Both the position numbers and the translations under genes were made by a program. The notes below the pieces were generated by a model, which was not told the DNA's origin, did not search any database, and saw only the letters and a program-made list of their open reading frames with translations. Shown in pieces: positions 52,859 through 61,806 of a DNA stretch of 64,000 bases; position 1 is the first letter of the stretch; the number at the start of each line of letters is the position of its first letter. Location of the stretch: assembly GCA_964389525.1 (NCBI GenBank), contig CAYMEX010000005.1, positions 69,846 through 133,845 of the forward strand, read 5' to 3'. Source of the DNA: JAFLTL01 sp964389525 (lineage in GTDB: Bacteria > Bacteroidota > Bacteroidia > Bacteroidales > Muribaculaceae).

Positions 52859-53541
52859 GCTGTCGTAGACAGCATTAGTGGTAAACCCCACGGTCGCGGC
52901 AAAGCCGCAGCGTGGGGAAAGCAGAGACGAAAGCACCGTGACCTCGTAAGAGGTCATCACGTAAACATGAAATCCTCAAACCCAATACCTTCGTCCAATG
53001 TGATACGCTGCATTTCCTCCTCATATGTACACCCCATATGGTGTCTGCGCTGATTGTTAATATAATCAATCACAACCTCCTTTTCCCTATATCCGACCGA
53101 AAAGGCAAAATACTCTCTTCCCCATCCCTGAAATTCAGGAAACAGCCCTGATTCCCGAGCCCACTTTGAGCTTAATTGTTTTACATCTCTCATAAGATCG
53201 GACAGAGAGTCTGATGAAGACAGATCCACAAGGAGATGGATATGGTTCTCGATTCCGCCGATTCTGATAAGTCTGCTGTTACGGTGTTTAATACGACTCC
53301 AGATAAATCTGTAAAGATGCTCTATATTGGCAATATCAAGCGTCGGGACACGGTTCTTGGTATTTATTACGATGTGGTGGAGTGAATTAACTTTGCTCAT
53401 AATCTTTATCTTTTTCCAAAGATAGCACTTTTTGTGATAGATGACCTCTTACGAGGTCACATCGCTTTATGCGGACGTGTGTCACCACGCTGCGGCTGCG
53501 CCGCGACCGTGGTGTTAACCACAAATGCTGTCTACGACAGC
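52859..53541 (-). mobile_element. Y1-transposase unit inside about 97-bp inverted repeats of palindromes
   Basis: Left repeat 52859-52955 and right repeat 53443-53541 are inverted copies, each a series of three hairpins: GCTGTCGTAGACAGC, a GC-rich hairpin with CCACGGTCGCGGC/GCCGC arms, and GACCTCGTAAGAGGTC. They enclose one transposase gene. Outside, imperfect direct repeats of about 55 bp (GTGATGCT...ATATG...GGACGCACGGCTCG) occur at about 52800-52850 and 53582-53640. The structure resembles a RAYT flanked by REP clusters (a REP island). Confidence 0.75.
52957..53400 (-). CDS. IS200-like Y1 (HUH) transposase, RAYT-like
   Basis: 147 aa. The HUH metal motif is HIH at residues 53-55 (GGIENHIHLLVDL) and the catalytic Tyr is 113 (VVIDYINNQRRHH). 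N-terminal HHIVINTKNRVPTL and the GREYFAFSVGYRE segment are typical. Single-strand DNA transposase acting on hairpin substrates. There is no TnpB partner, and the gene lies between inverted palindromes, which favours a REP-associated domesticated transposase rather than an autonomous IS200. Confidence 0.9.
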   Translation of the reverse strand: MSKVNSLHHIVINTKNRVPTLDIANIEHLYRFIWSRIKHRNSRLIRIGGIENHIHLLVDLSSSDSLSDLMRDVKQLSSKWARESGLFPEFQGWGREYFAFSVGYREKEVVIDYINNQRRHHMGCTYEEEMQRITLDEGIGFEDFMFT

Positions 53542-53621
53542 ACCATGCGGCCTGCGACAGTCCGCCCAAACCCCCAAAAAGCGTGATGCTGCGCTATATG
53601 ACTGATTCCTGTTGTTTTGGA

Positions 53622-53646
53622 GTAGGGACGCACGGCTCGTGCGTCC
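53622..53646. repeat. REP palindrome, family B
   Basis: GTAG head (53622-53625) and GGACGCACG-GCT-CGTGCGTCC at 53626-53646, a perfect palindrome. Confidence 0.75.
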
Positions 53647-53711
53647 GCCTCGTTTTCAGTACTCTATGACAGGCATCGCAGATGCCGTAACCCGGCGTAG
53701 CCGGAGCTTAA

Positions 53712-53744
53712 CCCCATCCTGTGAGCGAAGCGAACAGGGTGGGG
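53712..53744. repeat. CCCCA...TGGGG hairpin
   Basis: CCCCATCCTGT/ACAGGGTGGGG around GAGCGAAGCGA; sixth member of the CCCCAC/GTGGGG family. The surrounding 53542-53832 has no gene; a CATACCGGAGGTATG palindrome at about 53799-53815 matches the tandem repeat at 5.6 kb. Confidence 0.65.
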
Positions 53745-53832
53745 ACTGCCACACACACCGGCAGCCAGTCTCGCAGAGACTGAACCGACCCCACATCTCC
53801 CATACCGGAGGTATGACACCTTATTACACAAA

Positions 53833-53862
53833 AAAGGCCTTGGAGCATGTCCAAAGCCTTTT
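53833..53862 (-). terminator. Terminator of the TlpA-like gene
   Basis: AAAGGCcTTGGA/TCCAAaGCCTTT stem with loop GCATG; on the minus strand the distal arm ends in TTTTTTGTG. Confidence 0.85.
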
Positions 53863-53881
53863 CACTTGTAAAAGAGGTATC

Positions 53882-54913
53882 TTACTTCATTGCCTCGGCA
53901 ACGGCGTCCTTGAGGGCCTGACCCTGCTTGCCGCGGCTGAGGATAGTTCCATCCGGGCCGATGAGGATGATGGTAGGTATGCCGAGGATGCCGTACATGT
54001 CGGTCGGGATTGTCTTGGCGTCCATGATCACGGGCCAGGTGATGTCGAGTTCCTTCATGGCTTTCTCGGTCTCGGGTACCTGATCCCACACTGCAACGCC
54101 CACTACATCGAGTCCTTTGGGGCCGTACTCGTTGAGGATCTCCTTGATCACGGGGATCTCACGACGGCAGGGGCCGCACCAGCTTGCCCAGAAGTCGACG
54201 AGTGTGTAGTGACCCGGCTGCATCAGGCCGCTCAGAGTCTGTGTCGTGCCGTTGTAGGGAACCTCGAAGTCTTTATAGGGCTTGCCTTCGCCGGTCTCCT
54301 CGGCGACTTTCTTGCTGTTGAGCTGTTTGGCGATGGCTGTGTAGCCCTTGAGCGAGGGGTGATCGTTGAGGGCTGCCTCGATCTCGGCGACCGAGAGATC
54401 GTAAGCCTTGTTCATAAAGAGGCTTGCGCCGACAGGGTTGTCGATGTTGGCGTTCATCAGGCTGTCGGTGTATGCCTCATACTCGTTGTAGATTTCCTCC
54501 TGCTTCTGTTCGGCATCGGCATCGTCCTTGCTGATAGCCGACATGCGCTCGCTGATACCCTTCTGGTATGCGGTGAGCTGACCCATCACGTCGTTGAGTG
54601 CTGTGCCGGTAGCGCCGGTCTCGGGAGCGAAAGTGATCTCGCCGGCCTCAAGCACGGCCTGACCGAGCGAGGGGCCGCCGTTGACGCGGATCTGCACAAG
54701 CATCGGTGCGGAGATCGTATCCTCGAAAACGACAGTGCCTGCGGCTACGGTGGCCGACTGGATGGTGTCGCTGTTGCTGCGTGAGATAAGTATTACTTCC
54801 TTGTCGTTGTGCTTTTCACCGACATTGGCGGTGAGCTTGTAGCGGTCGGCCTGGCTGCATGAAGCCGCGAGGGCGAGAAGGCATACAGATGCGATAGATG
54901 ATGATACTTTCAT
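53882..54913 (-). CDS. Thioredoxin-like (TlpA/AhpC-TSA) lipoprotein with DUF4369-like N-terminal domain
   Basis: 343 aa. Lipobox ALAASC (Cys 19). Residues 25-120 form a DUF4369-like beta domain (YKLTANVGEKHNDKEVILIS), a helical region follows (to about 205), and the C-terminal thioredoxin fold has VDFWASWCGPCRREIP with the redox Cys pair 246/249 and cis-Pro in GILGIPTIILIGPDG. It should reduce disulfides in periplasmic or surface proteins. It is 41 bp after priA, so may be co-transcribed with it. Confidence 0.93.
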   Translation of the reverse strand: MKVSSSIASVCLLALAASCSQADRYKLTANVGEKHNDKEVILISRSNSDTIQSATVAAGTVVFEDTISAPMLVQIRVNGGPSLGQAVLEAGEITFAPETGATGTALNDVMGQLTAYQKGISERMSAISKDDADAEQKQEEIYNEYEAYTDSLMNANIDNPVGASLFMNKAYDLSVAEIEAALNDHPSLKGYTAIAKQLNSKKVAEETGEGKPYKDFEVPYNGTTQTLSGLMQPGHYTLVDFWASWCGPCRREIPVIKEILNEYGPKGLDVVGVAVWDQVPETEKAMKELDITWPVIMDAKTIPTDMYGILGIPTIILIGPDGTILSRGKQGQALKDAVAEAMK

Positions 54914-54954
54914 CGTGATTTATAATTTTGGTATTTTGAATGATATTTCTCTGG

Positions 54955-57426
54955 TCAGGCCGGATCGACGTCGTAGTGGATCTGGATCCCTTTCATCGTC
55001 TGCCTGTTGTGCATTGCCTCGAAGACTTCGCGAAGATACGATTTTATTTTCGGCATTGATGCGTTAGGCTCGACTTTTAGCATTATTCTTCTGATATACA
55101 TCAGTTGTATGCGGGCTACGGGCGGTTCCTCCGGCCCATACACGCGTTTGCCGAGCCCCTGGCGCAGCACTTCGGCGTAGGCGGCGGCCTGAGTGGCTAC
55201 CGCGGCCGGATCGCGGTGGCGCAGGTAGATGTTTATCACCCGCGAGAAAGGAGGATATAGATATTTCTGGCGCTCCTCTATCACCGAGCGGTAGTGCGCC
55301 TCGTAGTCGTGGGCGCATATATGCTTTATGACCGGATCCTCAGGGTCATAGCTCTGTATGATCACGAGTCCGGCCACATCGCCGCGGCGTCCGGCGCGCC
55401 CTGCTACCTGCGACATCATGTTGAAGGCGCGTTCGCTCGACCTGAAGTCGGGATAATGTATCAGTGAGTCGGCATTCAGGATGCCCACGACGCTCACCCC
55501 TCCGAAATCAAGACCCTTGGTCACCATCTGGGTGCCGATCAGTATATCGCTCTTCCCCTGTGAGAACTCGGTGATTATGCGCTCGTAGCCGTCTTTGTTG
55601 CGGGTCGTGTCGAGATCCATGCGGCTTATGCGGGCCGACGGAAAGCGCTTCTGCACCTCATCCTCGATACGCTCAGTGCCGTAACCGACCACCTCGATCG
55701 CCGGCTCCTTGCATTGCGGGCATATGTGCGGGACGGCGTAGCTGCTCCCGCAGTAGTGGCATACCATCTGTCCGAGACGCTTGTGATAGGTGAGCGAGAC
55801 GTCGCAACGCTCGCATCGCGGCACCCAGGCGCACATCTTGCATCTGACGAGCGGGGCATAGCCGCGGCGGTTCTGGAAGAATATCACCTGGCGCCCTTCG
55901 GCGAGAGCCTTGTCGGCGGCTTCGGCTGTGACGTCGGCGAGCGATCCGCTCACGCTGTGGCTCTTGTGTGCGCGGGTCATGTCGACAGTCTCTATCTCGG
56001 GCAGTGCGGCGTCGTTGTAGCGTGTGAGCAGTTCGACGAGGCCGAATTTGCCTTCACGTGCCTTCCAGTAGGTCTCGATGGCCGGAGTGGCGCTTCCGAG
56101 AAGTGTCTTGGCTCCGTGCATCGATGCGAGCACTATGGCGGCGTCGCGGCCATGATAGCGCGGAGCCGGGTCAAACTGTTTGTAACTCGGCTCATGCTCC
56201 TCGTCGACTATGACGAGCTTCAGCTGCGCGAAGGGGAGGAAAACGGCCGAGCGCGCGCCTATCACCACACACGGCCCGTTGCTCCGCAGCATCCTGCGCC
56301 ATATCTCTACGCGCTCGCTGTCAGAGAATTTCGAGTGGTATATGACGACTTTGTCGCCGAACACCTTTTGCATGCGCTGTGTGAGCTGCGTGGTCAGGGC
56401 TATCTCCGGCACGAGAAGCAGACATTGTTCTCCTTGCCCGAGTACCTGTGCTATAAGGTGCTGGTATATCTCGGTCTTGCCGCTCGAAGTCACGCCATGC
56501 AGCAGGGCGACATTGAGTGTCTCCCAGCAGTGGCCGATCTCTCTCAGGGCCGTGCTTTGCGCGGTGGTGAGTGTCGGGAGCGTGCCTGAGGCTTTGCCCG
56601 TGTATCTGAACCGTCCTACCTCCTTGTGGTAGATCTCCACGACCTCTTTTTTGGCGGTGGCAAGCAGTATGGCGCCGCTCACGCCGCTTTTTTCAAGAAG
56701 CTGGTCGCGCGAGACCTCGGCCACTGTCGCTCCGGGGCGTCCGGCTCCCGACAGCTGCAGCAGCGCGAGCAGCAGCGACTCCTGCTTCTTGGCTCCTTTC
56801 ACGGCTGCAAAAGCCGAGGCGATGCCGTCGGGGGTGGTGTCGGCGAGTCTGACGTATGGCACCTTGCGGGTGCGGTAGCGCTCGACAAGTTTCTCCGATA
56901 TGATGATTTGCCCTGAGTCGAGCATCTGCGAGGCGAGTTGCGACACGCGTTTCATGCCCGATGCTTTCTCTATATCGCCGACCGACATCTTCCCCTTGGT
57001 GCGGAGCAGTCCGAGCAGGGTCAGCTCTCTCTCACCGAGCCCTTCGTCGGCTATGCTGTCGGCGTCATAGTCGGGGTTGACCTCGAGAAATGTCTCGCTC
57101 TCGACCTTCAGTCCGGCCGGTATGGCCGCGCGGAAAACGTCGCCGAGTGTGCACAGGTAGTAATCCGACAGCCATTGCCAGAATTTTATCTGCGGATATC
57201 TCACGATCGGCTCGTCGTCGAGAGCCATGGCTATCTCCTTGATCTCGAAATCGGTCTGTGGAGCTTTGGGAAGTATCGACAGGACGATGCCGGTGTAGAA
57301 TTTGCGCAGGCCGAACGGCACGATCACGCGGTGTCCCGGACGCACCTGCCCGCTCAATGCCTGAGGTATCGAGTAGGTGAATGTGGTGCTCAGCGGCAGC
57401 GGAAGTGCAACTTCGGCATAAAGCAT
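54955..57426 (-). CDS. priA: Primosomal protein N' (replication restart helicase)
   Basis: 823 aa superfamily 2 helicase. N-terminal DNA-binding part (ALPLPLSTTFTYSIPQALSG), Walker A GVTSSGKTE, DEEH box (VIVDEEHEPSYKQF), the zinc-binding cysteines CKMCAWVPRCERCDVSLTYH and CHYCGSSYAVPHICPQC, and TQMVTKGLDFGGVSVVGI, QVAGRAGRRG. It restarts stalled replication forks. Complete. Follows the ECF sigma gene by 43 bp. Confidence 0.97.
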   Translation of the reverse strand: MLYAEVALPLPLSTTFTYSIPQALSGQVRPGHRVIVPFGLRKFYTGIVLSILPKAPQTDFEIKEIAMALDDEPIVRYPQIKFWQWLSDYYLCTLGDVFRAAIPAGLKVESETFLEVNPDYDADSIADEGLGERELTLLGLLRTKGKMSVGDIEKASGMKRVSQLASQMLDSGQIIISEKLVERYRTRKVPYVRLADTTPDGIASAFAAVKGAKKQESLLLALLQLSGAGRPGATVAEVSRDQLLEKSGVSGAILLATAKKEVVEIYHKEVGRFRYTGKASGTLPTLTTAQSTALREIGHCWETLNVALLHGVTSSGKTEIYQHLIAQVLGQGEQCLLLVPEIALTTQLTQRMQKVFGDKVVIYHSKFSDSERVEIWRRMLRSNGPCVVIGARSAVFLPFAQLKLVIVDEEHEPSYKQFDPAPRYHGRDAAIVLASMHGAKTLLGSATPAIETYWKAREGKFGLVELLTRYNDAALPEIETVDMTRAHKSHSVSGSLADVTAEAADKALAEGRQVIFFQNRRGYAPLVRCKMCAWVPRCERCDVSLTYHKRLGQMVCHYCGSSYAVPHICPQCKEPAIEVVGYGTERIEDEVQKRFPSARISRMDLDTTRNKDGYERIITEFSQGKSDILIGTQMVTKGLDFGGVSVVGILNADSLIHYPDFRSSERAFNMMSQVAGRAGRRGDVAGLVIIQSYDPEDPVIKHICAHDYEAHYRSVIEERQKYLYPPFSRVINIYLRHRDPAAVATQAAAYAEVLRQGLGKRVYGPEEPPVARIQLMYIRRIMLKVEPNASMPKIKSYLREVFEAMHNRQTMKGIQIHYDVDPA

Positions 57427-57469
57427 CTGGTGGGGGAGTCTGGTGGGGGTAGTCGACTGAACTTACCGT

Positions 57470-58033
57470 TCAGTCATTCTCGTTGAAATATCTTTCGATC
57501 TTCTGCACGGCGAGATGATACGACGCTTTGAGCGCGCCGACCGAGGTGCCGAGTATCTCCGAGATCTTTTCATATGGCATTTCGTCGTAATAGCGCATGT
57601 TGAATACGATGCGTTGTTTCTCGGGGAGCGTGGCGATAGCCTTGCGCAGTTTCAGTGCCACCTCGTCGCCGTCGACCCATTCGTCCGACTCGATCGTGTG
57701 AGCCACTCCCGCTTCCTCGTCGTCGAGCGACACATTTTTGCGCTTCTGCTCTTTGCTCAGAAACGACAGGCTTTCGTTAAGTGCGATCTTGTAGAGCCAG
57801 GTCGAGAGTTTTGCATCGCCGCGGAAGTTTTCGACCGAGGTCCATGCCTTTATAAAAGTGTTCTGCAGCACGTCGTTGGCGTCGTCATGACATTCGACGA
57901 GGCGGCGTATCTGCCAGTAAAGAGGCTCTGAATAACGCCGTATGACCTCATTCATGGCGGCGCGGCACGTCTCCGGCCGACGGAGTCGTTCGACCAGTTG
58001 CTGATCTTCTTCTATAGCGTTGACACGTGCCAT
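57470..58033 (-). CDS. ECF RNA polymerase sigma factor (SigW/RpoE-like)
   Basis: 187 aa. Region 2 at about 30-95 (MNEVIRRYSEPLYWQIRRLV, DANDVLQNTFIKAWTSVENF, STWLYKIALNESLSFL) and region 4 at about 130-180 (LPEKQRIVFNMRYYDEMPYE, ISEILGTSVGALKASYHLAV). No anti-sigma gene lies next to it, so its control is not visible here. It precedes priA and the TlpA-like gene in the same direction. Confidence 0.94.
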   Translation of the reverse strand: MARVNAIEEDQQLVERLRRPETCRAAMNEVIRRYSEPLYWQIRRLVECHDDANDVLQNTFIKAWTSVENFRGDAKLSTWLYKIALNESLSFLSKEQKRKNVSLDDEEAGVAHTIESDEWVDGDEVALKLRKAIATLPEKQRIVFNMRYYDEMPYEKISEILGTSVGALKASYHLAVQKIERYFNEND

Positions 58034-58181
58034 TTGGTACTCTTACACAGGGTAAATTTTTCCGGGTGCAAACTTACCGATTTCTGGCACCTTTAAGCGG
58101 CATGAGCATGTTAAAATATTAAAAACATGAAAAAGTTAATCGTTTGTGGCCGCGATCGTGCATTCTATTAGCTTATTTTAT

Positions 58182-58189
58182 TACTTTCG
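58182..58189 (+). promoter_or_regulatory. trpB2 promoter -7 box
   Basis: TACTTTCG, near-consensus, 50 bp before the start codon. Confidence 0.45.
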
Positions 58190-58238
58190 CGTGAAACTAT
58201 AGGCGTTTGTGCCATAGGAAACAACCAGAATCCCAATC

Positions 58239-59600
58239 ATGAGCAGACAGAAAAAGTTTATCCTTCAGGAAGATCAGATACCTACGAAGTGGTATAACAT
58301 TCAGGCCGATATGGTCAATAAACCTATGCCGATGCTGCATCCGGCGACTCATCAGCCGATTAAGGCAGAGGATCTTTATCCCATTTTCCCGGAAGAATGC
58401 TGCCGCCAGGAGCTGAACACCACCGACCGATGGATCGATATACCCGAGGAGGTGCTTGAGAAATATAAGTTCTATCGTGCTACGCCACTTGTGCGTGCCT
58501 ACGAGCTCGAAAAAGCTCTCGGCACCCCCGCACGCATATACTTCAAGAATGAGAGCGTCAACCCGCAGGGAAGCCACAAGATCAACTCCGCTCTCCCGCA
58601 GTGCTACTATGCCAAGCAGGAGGGCACGACCAACGTCACCACCGAGACAGGTGCTGGACAGTGGGGAGCGGCGCTCAGCTATGCGGCAAGCGTGTTCGGG
58701 CTCGACGCCGCAGTCTATCAGGTCAAGATCACGTTGCAGCAGAAACCCTACCGCAGCATACTAATGCGCACATTCGGTGCAGCTGTCGAGGGATCGCCCT
58801 CTATGTCGACCCGTGCGGGAAAAAACATCCTCACCGTCAATCCCAACCACTCAGGCTCGCTCGGCACGGCCATCTCCGAGGCTATTGAGCTTGCCACGAC
58901 CACACCGAAGTGCAAGTACACCCTTGGCTCGGTGCTCAACCACGTCTCGCTTCACCAGACCGTCATAGGCCTTGAGGCCGAGAAGCAGATGGAGATGACC
59001 GGCGATTATCCCGACATAGTCATCGCATGTTTCGGCGGAGGATCAAACTTCGGTGGCATCGCTTTCCCCTTCATGCGCCACAACATATGCGACGGCAAGA
59101 CCACTGAGTTTATTGCCGCCGAACCGTCAAGCTGCCCCAAGCTCACGCGAGGCGAATTCTGCTACGACTTCGGCGACGAGGCCGGATATACTCCGCTGCT
59201 GCCGATGTTCACCCTCGGCCATAACTTCCGTCCGGCCAACATCCACGCCGGAGGTCTGCGCTATCATGGTGCCGGAACGATCGTCAGTCAGCTCATCAAA
59301 GACGGACTCATGCATGGCGTCGACATACCTCAGCTTGAGTCATTTGAGGCGGGAGTCCTTTTTGCCCGCACCGAAGGCATTATACCCGCGCCTGAGAGCT
59401 GCCATGCCATCGCCGCCACTATCCGCGAGGCAAAGAAATGCAAGGAGACAGGTGAGGAGAAAGTCATCCTGTTCAATCTCTCGGGACACGGACTCATCGA
59501 CATGCCCTCCTACAACCAGTACATCAACGGCGACCTCAGCAACTTCGAGATCTCCGACGACGAGATCAAGGCCAACCTCTCCGAGGTCCCCGAGCTCTGA
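58239..59600 (+). CDS. trpB: TrpB2-type tryptophan synthase beta-like PLP enzyme
   Basis: 453 aa, longer than classic TrpB (about 400) and matching the TrpB2 class. NESVNPQGSHKINSALPQCY has the PLP Lys 114; TTETGAGQWGAALSYAASVF and CFGGGSNFGGIAFPFM (phosphate-binding) follow. It condenses indole with serine (or O-phosphoserine) to tryptophan. No trpA or other trp gene is adjacent, so it probably salvages free indole, as in a gut community where indole is abundant; this is inference. Confidence 0.94.
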   Translation: MSRQKKFILQEDQIPTKWYNIQADMVNKPMPMLHPATHQPIKAEDLYPIFPEECCRQELNTTDRWIDIPEEVLEKYKFYRATPLVRAYELEKALGTPARIYFKNESVNPQGSHKINSALPQCYYAKQEGTTNVTTETGAGQWGAALSYAASVFGLDAAVYQVKITLQQKPYRSILMRTFGAAVEGSPSMSTRAGKNILTVNPNHSGSLGTAISEAIELATTTPKCKYTLGSVLNHVSLHQTVIGLEAEKQMEMTGDYPDIVIACFGGGSNFGGIAFPFMRHNICDGKTTEFIAAEPSSCPKLTRGEFCYDFGDEAGYTPLLPMFTLGHNFRPANIHAGGLRYHGAGTIVSQLIKDGLMHGVDIPQLESFEAGVLFARTEGIIPAPESCHAIAATIREAKKCKETGEEKVILFNLSGHGLIDMPSYNQYINGDLSNFEISDDEIKANLSEVPEL

Positions 59601-59631
59601 TCCCCTTCGTCGGATGACATGATGTTGATTT

Positions 59632-59655
59632 GTAGGGGCGTGCGACAGTACGCCC
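59632..59655. repeat. REP palindrome, family A
   Basis: GTAG head and GGGCGT-GCGACAGT-ACGCCC at 59636-59655, identical to the copies at 5533 and 23424. Confidence 0.75.
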
Positions 59656-59687
59656 ACCGTCCGGTCAAGGCAATCAACAAAACAACA

Positions 59688-59801
59688 CCCCACATCGAGC
59701 CGCATTCACGGCAAGATGTGGGGTTCGTCATTTTAAGGCGTCAGCAAACTTTTTCTCAACGCCGCTATATCAGCTATATTAGCTATTGCAGCTATAGACT
59801 G
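59688..59801. repeat. Composite repeat: CCCCACA/TGTGGGG hairpin plus 9-bp tandem repeat
   Basis: Hairpin 59688-59723, AAGGCGTCAGC, then 9-bp units GCTATATCA, GCTATATTA, GCTATTGCA, GCTATAGAC from 59764. Close copy of 23589-23702. The rest of 59802-59986 holds a GCCCCGGGTGACC...GCCCGGGGT palindrome and no gene. Confidence 0.8.
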
Positions 59802-59986
59802 CACACATATAGCTTGCGGCTCACGCACAGATGAGCGCCGGGAGGCGCGTCATTATCGTAAGCCCCGGGTGACCGTAGGAAGCCCGGGGTACAAGATGAC
59901 ACACGATATAGAGCCTCGGAGAGGCGATGTAATTCCTTCCATGCAACCGCTTGACTGCCGAAAGGCTGCAATCAACGGTACCCGAC

Positions 59987-60751
59987 TCAATAAATCTCCG
60001 CGGTGACGATGATCGGGCGATGATCCGACATGACCGGCTCGTCGATCACTTCGCGATTGAGCGACGAGATAGTGTATTTCTCTGTAGCCGGGATCTTCTG
60101 CATGATGTAGTCGATCACGACGTTAGGGGAGTCGGCAGGAAATGTCGGGTATTTGCCGGTGGCGTCGGAGAGGGGGATGAACGTCTTGGTGATATCCTTG
60201 TAGAACTGCGACTCCGGCTTGGCATTGAAATCTCCGGCGATGATGAACGGCTTATCGTATTCGCCGGCAAGATTGTTTATGATATTCACCGAGGCATTGC
60301 GGTCGGCCTCGGTGAGCGACAGATGTGTGCAGGCGAAGACGTAGTCGGGAAATTCCACTGCGATGATTGCTCTCTGCTCCTCGCGGCCGGGCAGGGCAAG
60401 CCGCTTTATCGATATCGGTTCCTCCTTGCATAGCACGCCGATGCCGTATTTGCCCCCGCGATAGTCGATGGCCGGAGCGTAATAGTCTTTCATGCCGGCG
60501 ACTTTGGCAATTTCGCCGAGCACATAGGCGCCATTACTGCGGGTTGTCGCGCTGTCGATCTCCTGTATGGCTACAATATCGGGGTTGTGCGACTTGATCA
60601 TTTCGCCTATGCGGGCGTAGTCGGTCACCTCGTCAAGCCCGATGCCGTTGTGGATGTTATACGACATGAGTGTCACGGTGGTAGGAGCGCAGGTGCATCC
60701 TGTCATTGCGGCGATTGCGGCTAATGCGGCTGCAAAAAAGGTCTTTCTCAT
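59987..60751 (-). CDS. Endonuclease/exonuclease/phosphatase-family lipoprotein
   Basis: 254 aa. Lipobox AMTGC (Cys 19), then the EEP fold: LMSYNIHNGIGLDEV, DIVAIQEIDSATTRS, CTHLSLTEADRNAS, FIIAGDFNAKPESQFY and MSDHRPIIVTAEI. These are the Glu, His and Asp residues of the DNase I-like fold, in a pattern common to secreted phosphodiesterases/phosphatases. Last gene of the 4Fe4S-thyA-pdxB unit, 11 bp after pdxB. Confidence 0.92.
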   Translation of the reverse strand: MRKTFFAAALAAIAAMTGCTCAPTTVTLMSYNIHNGIGLDEVTDYARIGEMIKSHNPDIVAIQEIDSATTRSNGAYVLGEIAKVAGMKDYYAPAIDYRGGKYGIGVLCKEEPISIKRLALPGREEQRAIIAVEFPDYVFACTHLSLTEADRNASVNIINNLAGEYDKPFIIAGDFNAKPESQFYKDITKTFIPLSDATGKYPTFPADSPNVVIDYIMQKIPATEKYTISSLNREVIDEPVMSDHRPIIVTAEIY

Positions 60752-60762
60752 TATGATATCTG

Positions 60763-61806
60763 TTAAGGTCTTACTTCGTGGCGCAGACGATAGTTGTTGC
60801 GCAGGTTCTCAAATTCTTCGGGCTTGGTTTTCAGCGTCATGGTGTCGGCCATGATGTCGTAGGAGGCGGCCACGCTGTCGAGAGCGGCCGCGTCGGGAGC
60901 CGATAGCGGTATGTCGATCCAGTGCCCTTCGGCGTCGCGTACGATGTGCGAGAGGTCGGGTTCCGTCATGCTGCCGTTGCCTAATGCCCGGTCGATGGCG
61001 CGTGCGGCCATGGCGGTCGCCCTTATCTTACCCTCGAGCGAGTAGCCTGCGATGTGGGGCGTGGCGACGATCGATTTCTCAAGAAGCTCTCTGTCGATGT
61101 CGGGTTCCCCCTCCCAGCAGTCTATCATGGTTCCGGCTATGGCTCCCGACTTCAGGGCGTCGAGAAGCGCTTTTGTGTCGGTGACCGGGCCGCGGGCCGC
61201 GTTGAGTATGTAGGGGCGTCGCTTCAGCATGCCGGTGAATCGGCTGCCGGCGAGGTGATATGTCGCGTCGGGGCCGTCGGTGGTCAGCGGTGTGTGAAAC
61301 GTGATTATGTCGGCACTGGCGGCAATCTCATCCAGAGAATGGAAATCACCACCTTCCGCCCTTTGCCGGGGAGGATCGCACACCATGACTTCAAATCCCA
61401 TCGAGCGCCCCCAGGCGGCCACGATCGAGCCGACATGTCCTGCGCCCACCACGCCGATTACTGGCTTCTCACGCCGTTCATTGATGCCGGCTATTGCCGC
61501 GAATACCCACTGTGCCACGGCCGGAGCGTTGCACCCCGGCGCGTTCGACACGGCGATGCCGTTGGCCTTGCACCATGCAAGATCTATGTGGTCGGTGCCG
61601 ATTGTGGCTGTGGCCACGACCTTGCATCTCGTCCCCTCGAGCAACCGGCTGTCGACCTTGGTGCGGGTTCTTATTATCAGGGCGTCGGCCTCGGCCGCTG
61701 CCTTGCTGTCGATCTTGCCGGCCGGCATAGGCCGCAGATCATATCTCCCTCCGAGAAATTCGGCCACATATGGCACCTTCTCGTCGTAGACGATTGTCTT
61801 TTTCAT
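60763..61806 (-). CDS. pdxB: Erythronate-4-phosphate dehydrogenase
   Basis: 347 aa. Second step of DXP-dependent pyridoxal phosphate synthesis. D-isomer 2-hydroxyacid dehydrogenase core: ATIGTDHIDLAWCKANGIAV, NAPGCNAPAVAQWVF (PdxB-type), the NAD site GVVGAGHVGSIVAAWGRSMG, and IATPHIAGYSLEGK with the catalytic His; the C-terminal part has the PdxB extension. Overlaps thyA by 4 bp. Confidence 0.95.
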   Translation of the reverse strand: MKKTIVYDEKVPYVAEFLGGRYDLRPMPAGKIDSKAAAEADALIIRTRTKVDSRLLEGTRCKVVATATIGTDHIDLAWCKANGIAVSNAPGCNAPAVAQWVFAAIAGINERREKPVIGVVGAGHVGSIVAAWGRSMGFEVMVCDPPRQRAEGGDFHSLDEIAASADIITFHTPLTTDGPDATYHLAGSRFTGMLKRRPYILNAARGPVTDTKALLDALKSGAIAGTMIDCWEGEPDIDRELLEKSIVATPHIAGYSLEGKIRATAMAARAIDRALGNGSMTEPDLSHIVRDAEGHWIDIPLSAPDAAALDSVAASYDIMADTMTLKTKPEEFENLRNNYRLRHEVRP

